A stretch of DNA of 64,000 nucleotides from the NCBI RefSeq assembly GCF_001485415.1, contig NZ_BCMQ01000016.1, positions 19,915 to 83,914 of the forward strand, in the 5' to 3' direction. The notes under the pieces are model-generated. The model was given only the letters and a program-made list of their open reading frames with translations. It was not told the DNA's origin and did no database searches. Shown here piece after piece: positions 55,802 to 62,666 of this stretch. This DNA is from Myroides odoratimimus (GTDB lineage: Bacteria; Bacteroidota; Bacteroidia; Flavobacteriales; Flavobacteriaceae). The position numbers and the translations under genes are program-made. Within the stretch, counting starts at the first letter, position 1. Every line of letters starts with the position of its first letter.

Positions 55802-56149
55802 TTATAATGATTGTTTAAATATTACTTTTGAAATATATAATTCGTTGCCTTGTACAATATCAGCTGACGGAGTACCACATGGGCAAACAAATCGGTGATA
55901 CTCTACCTTAAAGTCTTTATCACAACTGTGACAATGCGCTATGATATCATTGACCACCACCTCTAACTCCATGTCTCTATAAACCTCATTATCGATGATA
56001 AAGGCATCAAAGGCGTTCTGTATCAGCACAGGCTGTACATTAGATAACAACCCTGCTGTGACCTGTATTTTCTGAATATCTTCTACCTTAGCCTCATAGT
56101 GCTCTTCTAGTGTAGAAAAGATATCTTTCACGATTGACAATTCATGCAT
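55802..56149 (-). CDS. hypA: Nickel metallochaperone HypA
   Basis: 115 residues. The N-terminus MHELSIV supplies the conserved nickel-binding His2. The zinc domain has C73-x2-C76 and C89-x-C91 (HCHSCDKDF, FVCPCG); the second pair is C-x-C rather than the common C-x2-C, a small oddity. The end GNELYISKVIF fits the family. It is the first gene of the hypA-hypB-ureE2 unit, with a leader of about 285 nt from the predicted promoter. Confidence 0.92.
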   Translation of the reverse strand: MHELSIVKDIFSTLEEHYEAKVEDIQKIQVTAGLLSNVQPVLIQNAFDAFIIDNEVYRDMELEVVVNDIIAHCHSCDKDFKVEYHRFVCPCGTPSADIVQGNELYISKVIFKQSL

Positions 56150-56434
56150 CGCTTTACATTTTAATTCTATATATACTCTACTATAACAGATAAAAAGGTA
56201 TCTACAATTTTTAGACCCTTTTTTGTTTAACTGTGAAACTTGAAGTAATTCTTTACAGTTAAACTGTTTTTTGATTAGTGTGGATTCTCGCTGATTAGGT
56301 CAGTACTATTCTTTTCGGTTTGAATAGACACTAATTTCACTTTTCTTTACAAAATACTTTAAAGTGGTATTTCTAAGAATTGCTGTTGTTAATAAATCAA
56401 AACCAATCACATACTAGCCACGCCCCCTTTATTA
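56150..56434 (-). promoter_or_regulatory. Long hypA leader with inverted repeat
   Basis: Between the predicted transcription start and the hypA ATG are about 285 nt without a gene. A perfect 10-bp inverted repeat, GTTTAACTGT (56225-56234) and ACAGTTAAAC (56255-56264), lies in it. I cannot match it to a known riboswitch. Confidence 0.4.
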
Positions 56435-56440
56435 ACGGTA

Positions 56441-56506
56441 CAAATGTAAAAACACTTCTCCATCAAGAATAGCACAAATCTTGACTATACTACCATAAAA
56501 TAGGCA
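56441..56506 (-). promoter_or_regulatory. hyp/ureE2-operon promoter with shared 39-bp operator (copy 2)
   Basis: The 39-bp sequence at 56468-56506 is identical to 44222-44260 and holds the same dyad (56485-56503). On the minus strand it is followed after 19 bp by TACATTTG (56441-56448), a perfect -7 box, with the same 19-bp spacing as at the urease operon. Similarity also continues toward the -7 box (GATGGAG shared, with a 2-base offset). Confidence 0.65.
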
Positions 56507-56676
56507 TTCACATTTCTTTAAGAGTAGTGGATATAGGGAAATGAAGGAACGAGGAAGACACATAAAAACCTCACAAAGTTGACTGTGAAATACTTTCTTT
56601 ACAAACACAATTGAATAAGACAAAGTATTTTAGTGTAAATATTCTTTTGTTTTAAATAATTGGTAAATGTATCTTT

Positions 56677-57285
56677 ATGAAAACTAAGAGAATGAGGGAA
56701 AAGAACCTATATATAATAGCAGGTTGTAATGGAGCAGGAAAAACAACTGCTTCTTTTACCATTTTACCAAAGATTTTAGACTGTAAAGAGTTTGTAAATG
56801 CTGATGAAATAGCTAAAGGCTTATCTCCATTTCAGCCAGAAAAAGTAGCGTTTGAAGCAGGAAGAATTATGCTTAATAGAATTAACGAGCTCTTTAAGGA
56901 TAACGAAGATTTTTCATTTGAGACAACTCTAGCAACCAAAAGCTATAAACAGAAGATTTTATATGCAAAAGAAAACGGATATAATGTAACGCTATTATTT
57001 TTTTGGCTTAAGGATTTTCAATTAGCGAAAGAAAGGGTAAAAGAAAGGGTTAAGGAAGGTGGACATAATATCCCAGTAGATGTGATTGAACGTCGTTACA
57101 TAAATGGAATTATAAATCTTTTTGATATTTATTTAGATATAGTGGATGAATGTCTTATATTTGATAATTCAGAAGGGAATCATTTGCTAATCGCAGAAAA
57201 ACATATTGGAGAATTGATATCTATTCACAATCCTGATAAGTTTAATGCATTAAAACAATATTATGACAGCAGAAGAAAGAGCTAA
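56677..57285 (+). CDS. Zeta-toxin-like P-loop kinase
   Basis: 202 residues. P-loop GCNGAGKTT (16-24), the zeta-family ADE motif (NADEIAKGLSP) and FSFETTLAT, then LLFFWLKDFQLAKERV and NIPVDVIERRYINGI. Zeta toxins phosphorylate UDP-N-acetylglucosamine, but many chromosomal relatives have no proven target. A small gene overlaps its 3' end, suggesting a toxin-antitoxin or paired system. Confidence 0.8.
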   Translation: MKTKRMREKNLYIIAGCNGAGKTTASFTILPKILDCKEFVNADEIAKGLSPFQPEKVAFEAGRIMLNRINELFKDNEDFSFETTLATKSYKQKILYAKENGYNVTLLFFWLKDFQLAKERVKERVKEGGHNIPVDVIERRYINGIINLFDIYLDIVDECLIFDNSEGNHLLIAEKHIGELISIHNPDKFNALKQYYDSRRKS

Positions 57286-57409
57286 AAGAAAAGAAAAGAT
57301 CATAAAAGGATTAGAGCTTGCCTATGAGAATATGATCGCTTTTAAGAAAGAAAAAAAGAGTAAAATAGTTGTAATACGAGATGGGAAAATCGTCAAGTTA
57401 AACCCTTAG
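57263..57409 (+). CDS. Small basic protein overlapping the zeta-like gene (candidate partner)
   Basis: The frame starts with ATG at 57263 and encodes 48 residues, starting MTAEERAKRKEKIIKG and ending DGKIVKLNP. It overlaps the end of the zeta-like gene by 23 bp in another frame, a translation-coupled layout. The Lys/Glu-rich helix and tail suit a small antitoxin or cofactor, but no family is recognised. A terminator follows at 57433. Confidence 0.6.
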   Translation: MTAEERAKRKEKIIKGLELAYENMIAFKKEKKSKIVVIRDGKIVKLNP

Positions 57410-57432
57410 TATTTGATTGAATATAATAGATG

Positions 57433-57463
57433 AAGGCTATCTGATTACTCGGATAGCCTTTTT
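57433..57463 (+). terminator. Terminator after zeta-like gene pair
   Basis: AAGGCTATC (57433-57441) and GATAGCCTT (57452-57460) then TTTTT. Confidence 0.8.
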
Positions 57464-57598
57464 AGTTTACAGTAATCGTTTTACGTAAATCTATATTCAG
57501 GACAAATGCAATAAAAAACCTTACCTATAATCTAAAAAGAAAACAAAAAAGCCGAATATTTAACGATACCTGTCTTTTTACATATTGTACTAAGTTAC

Positions 57599-58294
57599 CT
57601 ATCCGAACTTAGCGTTTAAGAACTCTTCTCTTTCTAAACCTAAACAATCTGCAAAATACTTAGCAATCATTTCTCTAAGCTCCTTTTCATTCATTGTATT
57701 AGGATCTCTTCTACTCTTAAAATAGTTTTTCTCAACCATTAGTTTGACCAACTCACCTACCATCTCTACTTTAAACTCCTTCCTATAATCCTCAGCTACT
57801 TTATAAGCAAAGAGCCAAATAACTCCTCCTAACATTGCATACAATGTTGTAAAAAATAACAATACAAACAACACTAAAAAAGTAACCACAAGTATAGTAA
57901 CAACGTCATCCTTCATTTTTAAGATATGTAACTTAAATCCTAAATCTTCTTCTACCCTATTAATATTCTCAATACGATTCTGTTTAGGAAATAATTCTTC
58001 TAATCGAGTACTCGGCTTTATATCAGACTCATTTGTATACTTATGAAGAATTGTTCTCAGTTTATAAAAAGCTTGTTGAGAAGTACAGTCTTCTTTTTTC
58101 TCTTGCTTAAAATAGCTAACTATTAAATCTAACATCTCAGCCACATTCCTTACTTCCGCAAGTTTCTGAGGATCTAAAGGCAAGTCATATTCATTCACAA
58201 AGTTTTCAATGGCATAGTCTAAATCTTCATATTGGAATCCTTTAAACACAAAAGGTTCTTTTACTCCCTCCATAACCAATTCATTTTTAAACAC
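57599..58294 (-). CDS. Hypothetical membrane protein
   Basis: Not recognised. 231 residues. The N-terminal half is soluble and acidic (YEDLDYAIENFVNEYDLPLDP; a weakly acyl-carrier-like pattern); two membrane spans at about 130-165 (VVTILVVTFLVLFVLLFF and the segment after it); then a helical C-terminus. It is not obviously linked to its neighbours. Confidence 0.6.
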   Translation of the reverse strand: MFKNELVMEGVKEPFVFKGFQYEDLDYAIENFVNEYDLPLDPQKLAEVRNVAEMLDLIVSYFKQEKKEDCTSQQAFYKLRTILHKYTNESDIKPSTRLEELFPKQNRIENINRVEEDLGFKLHILKMKDDVVTILVVTFLVLFVLLFFTTLYAMLGGVIWLFAYKVAEDYRKEFKVEMVGELVKLMVEKNYFKSRRDPNTMNEKELREMIAKYFADCLGLEREEFLNAKFG

Positions 58295-58372
58295 CTAAAA
58301 TAACACTTATTCCTTTTCCCTAAACACAGAATCAAAAAAAAGATACTACATCTCTGTAATATCCTTTCTAAG

Positions 58373-58741
58373 TTATTCTAGGGAACAAGGAGGTGGACTC
58401 ACCACGTGCACCTTGTCATTATTCTTGATAATCTCTTTTCCAAAATCAGAAATAGTCTGGATAAGAGGAAGCAATGTTCTTCCAAAATCAGACAATTCAT
58501 ACTCTACTCTTAGAGGAGGCTTACTAGTATACACTGTTCTAATGACAATACCATCTGCTTCTAACTCCTTAAGTTGTAAACTCAAAGTACGCTCTGTGAT
58601 ATTGACCAAATCTTTTCTAAGCTCACTGTATCTCTTTTTTTCGGCAAGGTACTTTATAATTGCAGCTTTCCATTTACCTCCTATAAACCTCATCGTCACA
58701 CTCGTACTACAAGGATAATCTTTATCGTCTATACTATACAT
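58373..58741 (-). CDS. HxlR-family transcriptional regulator
   Basis: 122 residues. The family signature CSTSVTMRFIGGKWKAAIIKYLAEKKRYSELRKDL places a conserved Cys before the first helix, followed by the winged helix ITERTLSLQLKELEADGIVIRTVY and ELSDFGRTLLPLIQ. Members often sense electrophiles or oxidants via the Cys and repress a divergent reductase. It is divergent from the nitroreductase gene at 58836, a typical pair. Confidence 0.9.
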   Translation of the reverse strand: MYSIDDKDYPCSTSVTMRFIGGKWKAAIIKYLAEKKRYSELRKDLVNITERTLSLQLKELEADGIVIRTVYTSKPPLRVEYELSDFGRTLLPLIQTISDFGKEIIKNNDKVHVVSPPPCSLE

Positions 58742-58766
58742 TAGTTACTATACTTTTTGACCGTTA

Positions 58767-58817
58767 TTGCAAATATAAATCACTATACTTAAGTTTGCAA
58801 CTATAAAAATGATAGTT
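58767..58817 (+). promoter_or_regulatory. Nitroreductase promoter and probable HxlR operator
   Basis: TTG (58767-58769), 20 bp, TAAGTTTG (58790-58797). The dyad AACTAT (58799-58804) / ATAGTT (58812-58817) overlaps the predicted start. ACTATACTT occurs twice (58747-58755, 58782-58790). Confidence 0.5.
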
Positions 58818-58835
58818 TAATTTAATATTAGAAAA

Positions 58836-59438
58836 ATGAGCTTTTTAGAAATTGCTAAGAGTAGATACACGACTAAAAAATATGATTCTACTAAAAAAAT
58901 AAGTGGTGACAAAATAGAACAATTAAAAGATATACTACAACTAAGTCCTTCATCGATTAATAGCCAACCATGGAAATTTACTATTGTTGAAAGCACAGAA
59001 GTAAAAAATCTATTAGCAAGTAACTCAGCTTTTAATCAAACAAAGATAGAAGATGCTAGTCACTTAATTGTGTTCAATGTACTAAGTACAAAAGAATACT
59101 TTGAGAAATTGCGTTTAGAAAATGCAGCTGAAGGTTCTAAAATGTATTACAATAATTTTCTAAAACCTAAATCGGAAGAAGAGGTTACAGCTTGGTTAAA
59201 AAATCAAGTATATATTTCATTAGGATTCTTCTTAGCAGCTTGTGGTACAATGGGAATTGATGCAACACCAATGGAGGGTATTAATACCCTAGAGTTTGAT
59301 AAGATTATCAATGAAGATGGAGTTTACAAAAGTGTTTTTGCTGTAGCAATAGGATACAGAAATTCTGAAGATACTAACCAACCATCTGTAACTCCTAAAA
59401 ATCGCCTAGATAAAGAAACTACAATAGAAGTTAGATAA
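58836..59438 (+). CDS. Nitroreductase family protein (NfsB-like)
   Basis: 200 residues. MSFLEIAKSRYTTKKYDSTKKISGDKIEQLKDILQLSPSSINSQPWKF is the FMN-binding start; LGFFLAACGTMGIDATPMEG and FAVAIGYRNSED are later landmarks. It reduces nitro or quinone compounds with NAD(P)H and FMN. The divergent HxlR gene is the probable regulator. Confidence 0.9.
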   Translation: MSFLEIAKSRYTTKKYDSTKKISGDKIEQLKDILQLSPSSINSQPWKFTIVESTEVKNLLASNSAFNQTKIEDASHLIVFNVLSTKEYFEKLRLENAAEGSKMYYNNFLKPKSEEEVTAWLKNQVYISLGFFLAACGTMGIDATPMEGINTLEFDKIINEDGVYKSVFAVAIGYRNSEDTNQPSVTPKNRLDKETTIEVR

Positions 59439-59470
59439 TTAAACTACAACTCATGTTACTTCTAACAACA

Positions 59471-59503
59471 AAAAAGCCAAGAAATCTTATCCTTGGCTTT
59501 TTT
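59471..59503 (+). terminator. Terminator of nitroreductase gene
   Basis: AAAAAGCCAAG (59471-59481) and CTTGGCTTTTT (59492-59502), 32 bp after the stop. Confidence 0.8.
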
Positions 59504-59683
59504 ATTTTACACAATTGTCTTCTAAAACTCAATTCAAAACAAGCAACCCACACACCTCATAACGCATTTTAAAAGGTATTTTAAAACACTTTACACACTT
59601 GCCAAACATTTACTCATTCAAACAAAAACAAACTCTTAAAACAACTTGTTTTGAATCAAACAAAAAACCACGCCTAAGAAACG

Positions 59684-60172
59684 TTACTTCTCATCGTTCG
59701 TCGAAGTACTCTCTGAATGATTGTGATTCTCAAACAATGATTTCAAATTAAGATCAACAATAGGACGATAGGGTCCCAATACATTAAAAAAAGTATTGTC
59801 AACTTCCTCCACAACCTTCAATGCTTTTTGTAAAAGTTCCACTCCACTCGGAGTTAAAGTAATCACTTTTGCACGTGTATCCACAGGGTGATCTTTACGC
59901 TTAATTACCTTCTTCTCTTCGAGGGTTCGAAGTACTTTTGACACCATCATACGATCCGTATTACTGTGATTAGCAATATCTATTTGTGTAACATTACTCT
60001 CCTCTTTTGACAACCATCCCAAAGCAGACATCAAAACAAACTGTGTATGTGTAATGTCTAATTTATCCAATTCTCTTTTCATAGTACGTTGCCATAACAT
60101 CGTTACTTGCCATAACAAATATCCAGAACTTTCTTCAGGAGTATTAAACGGGAAGCTTACTTGATCAATCAT
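59684..60172 (-). CDS. MarR-family transcriptional regulator
   Basis: 162 residues. SSGYLLWQVTMLWQRTMKRELDKLDITHTQFVLMSALGWLSKEESNVTQIDIANHSNTDRMMVSKVLRTLEEKKVIKRKDHPVDTRAKVITLTPSGVELL is a full winged-helix MarR pattern. It is the second gene of the unit behind the decayed DinB-like gene, 61 bp downstream, with a probable self-operator at 60766-60808. Confidence 0.9.
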   Translation of the reverse strand: MIDQVSFPFNTPEESSGYLLWQVTMLWQRTMKRELDKLDITHTQFVLMSALGWLSKEESNVTQIDIANHSNTDRMMVSKVLRTLEEKKVIKRKDHPVDTRAKVITLTPSGVELLQKALKVVEEVDNTFFNVLGPYRPIVDLNLKSLFENHNHSESTSTNDEK

Positions 60173-60233
60173 ATTACTTTATTCATTAATAATTATTACA
60201 TTTTTTTCACAAAACATAAAAGCACTTAAAACA

Positions 60234-60758
60234 CTAAACAGATTCTTTATCTCTATCTGATTTTTGTCTTAAGTGATGCGTCCAATGCATCGGTATTAAT
60301 CTAAACCACTCACTAGCGTTTAAATAATCAAAGCCGGGATGTGGTGTTTTTCCTCCCAAATCATTTTTTAATAATTCTTTCCAAACACACATCATTTCGT
60401 CAACCTTCTGCAATCCTAATTCGACTTCTTTTTTACGAACTGGAGCGATAGGAGTATAATCATCCGAAGCAGGTACTTTTATCTTCACAGGAGGAAATTT
60501 ACCTAATATAGTATAGACCATAAATCCCTTAAAATTCTTTCTCTTATTACAGTTGTTTTTCGTCTTCACACAACACTCAATTTACTTGCCTTGAAAATAC
60601 AATGTAGAATTAATTAGATGTAAATAAATCTGCCCTAAAGACCAATGATCTACTGATCCATTTTTAGAAATTTCCACTTCAGAATATGTTTCTAATGCTT
60701 TTTTTCATACTTTTGAAACCTGCTCAAAGTCCCTAAAACTCTTCTCTATACTACTCAT
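60234..60758 (-). pseudogene. DinB-like (DUF1569-type) gene with two in-frame stops
   Basis: An ATG at 60758 starts MSSIEKSFRDFEQVSKV, then TGA (60705-60707), then KKALETYSEVEISKNGSVDHWSLGQIYLHLINSTLYFQGK, TAA (60582-60584), then the same frame to 60234. All three parts stay in one frame with no indel. The order helix, DHWSLGQIYLHL, YTP, KTPHPGFDYLNASEWFRLIPMHWTHHLRQ is that of the DUF1569/DinB-like four-helix fold with its metal His residues. It is about 175 codons in all, a normal length. A shorter frame from a GTG at 60569 would give only the C-terminal half. The promoter is intact. Confidence 0.7.
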
Positions 60759-60765
60759 CATTTAA

Positions 60766-60808
60766 ATATTGTTGTTACAAATATAGTAATCACAACAACA
60801 ATATCAAA
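60766..60808 (-). promoter_or_regulatory. Promoter inside a palindromic operator of the DinB-like/MarR unit
   Basis: On the minus strand TTTG (60805-60808), 19 bp, TATATTTG (60778-60785): a perfect match to the Bacteroidota consensus. An 11-bp inverted repeat ATATTGTTGTT (60766-60776) / AACAACAATAT (60794-60804), 17-nt spacer, brackets the -7 box, as expected for autorepression by MarR. Confidence 0.7.
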
Positions 60809-62196
60809 CACAAAAACAAGCAAAACAAAACAATAAATTATTAATTATTAATATTCAGAAATTTACAAGAATCATATAAAGTTTTAAATCATATTACTTT
60901 AAATACTTATTTATTCAAACAAAAAGTATTTTCACTTTAAAAATAGCATTTTTAACAAGTAAAAATGACATTAAAATATCTCCTAAAAAGACTGCCATTT
61001 TGACAAAAAACCTTTTCCCTAAAAACAAAACATCTACCATCTCCTTAAAACACATCAAGCTTCACTTGAGTTAAATAAGACTTAAAGTAAAACTTTATAT
61101 AATCAACATAACTTAATACACAAAATCGCTCACCCCCTTCTTAAATAGAATACAAAACACCTCCTTATCTAACACAAAAAAGCATTGGTATAAGAACACA
61201 AAAACACCCTTTTTTTACAAAACTACCAGACACGATCTCCCACTCTTCTCTTATATATATGTATTAAAAAAACACATACTTTCCCTTCTTCTTTATTGCT
61301 TATCACTAAAGCCCATTAAACAAATAGAACTACAATTAGTGCACAGCAGATCTAATAACACAATAGTACTTTTTACCGTAATAAAAGAAAATAACAATCT
61401 TTAAAAAAGTAAGTCAGATCAACCAAATTAGCAGCACATAAAATTAATACCTCAAAGAAACTACCTGACTAAAAACTTAAACTCTCCTAAACTAATCACC
61501 TTGTACAATAAAAAAACATCCAATACACCAAACCGAATAGTTATAATTTACACAACAATAAAAATCATATATATTCTACTTTACACAAACACTAAAGGAA
61601 TAACACAAAGCATCAATAACAATTTCAACAAAATAATTTACTGATAAAATAGCACCAACATAAAACAAGATGTCTTTATTACACTAAAAAACAAAACAAC
61701 AAGACACATAGAAACAAGACTTATCTATATTGTAAAAAAGACTCACAATACAAATACCTTATTAAGACTTAAACAGAGAAATACAGAATGACAAAAAACA
61801 ACAATACTCAACTTGATAAAATGACTAGACCTCTCCTAATTGATAAAGTAAACAGAGGTTAAAAAGGAATTATACCACAACTATACTTCTGCCAAATAGA
61901 AGCACAAAAAAGGGTAAAGCACCTCTAGCTACTCTACCAAAAAAGGGTTATTTAAAATATAAAGGAGGCGCAAAAAAAGAAGTGTGATTGTATTAAAAAG
62001 CCATACTAAGATAGCTATTATAGTATTAAAAGAGGTCCAAAACACCTCATTTTACTTCTCAAAACGATTAACAAAACAGTAAAAAGTATTATAAAGAACA
62101 CTAGAAGCACCACACCTCACAAGAGTTATTAGGAAGTGTAATAATGAAAATCTTTCATTAGAAGGCTTTAAAATGCTCTAAATACAGTAAGAGTAG
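60809..62196. other. Gene desert, 1.4 kb
   Basis: No open frame of useful length is present on either strand. The top strand is rich in A and C and poor in G (many AAAACAC/ACAAAAC words). No repeat array or RNA gene is recognisable; direct words AAAAAAGGG recur near 61910-61950. Confidence 0.5.
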
Positions 62197-62640
62197 TCAT
62201 TCCATAATCAAAACAACGCACTTACACAAAACACTGTAAATAAGCAAAATACAGAATAAAACTAAATATATAAAAAGATAACTAACACAAGTAAAGCTAG
62301 TTAAAAGAAAGGTTAGTTTGGCGTAGTTTCTAACCCTTATCTGTACAAAAAACTTGTTTATAGCCCAAAAAAGCAGATGTATTACTAGCATTCCTCCTAT
62401 CCCTATAAACCAAAAAAACAGGTATATACCTAGGTCAACCATACCACATCGAGAGCCAGAGAACTCATCTATTGGATATAATTTTGAGACAAATACAGAA
62501 GGAAAAACAATCAGGAATAAGAAAAAAATAAGAGCAGATAATGCATATCTCTACCCTTAATTCCCTTTTTATAGAAGATTAAATACCCTAATATTTGAAC
62601 TACTAAGACTGAAATAATGGTCACTAATGGGTATGCACCC
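62197..62640 (-). pseudogene. Decayed membrane-protein gene beside IS66
   Basis: A membrane-protein frame of 81 codons starts at an ATG at 62442, but the same frame extends upstream (YALSALIFFLFLIVFPSVFV, then KLYPIDEFSGSRCG) to a TAG near 62551. In the neighbouring frame just upstream is another membrane-type segment (PLVTIISVLVVQILGYLIFY, then KKGIKGR). Joining them by a shift near 62548-62552 gives one protein with four spans. Its 5' end runs into the IS66 end, so it looks both frameshifted and truncated. Alternatively only the 81-residue part (62197-62442) is a real small gene. Confidence 0.4.
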
Positions 62641-62666
62641 GAGCAAGTACATCTTGTGAGATCTAA

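Noticed and set aside
56225..56264. Intrinsic terminator on the plus strand
   Set aside because: The stem is followed by TGTTTTTTG on the plus strand, but no plus-strand gene lies before it; I treat it as a hypA leader structure instead.
56432..56623. 63-codon minus-strand frame covering the operator copy 2
   Set aside because: It overlaps the shared 39-bp element and -7 box, has no recognisable domain, and its composition is not gene-like.
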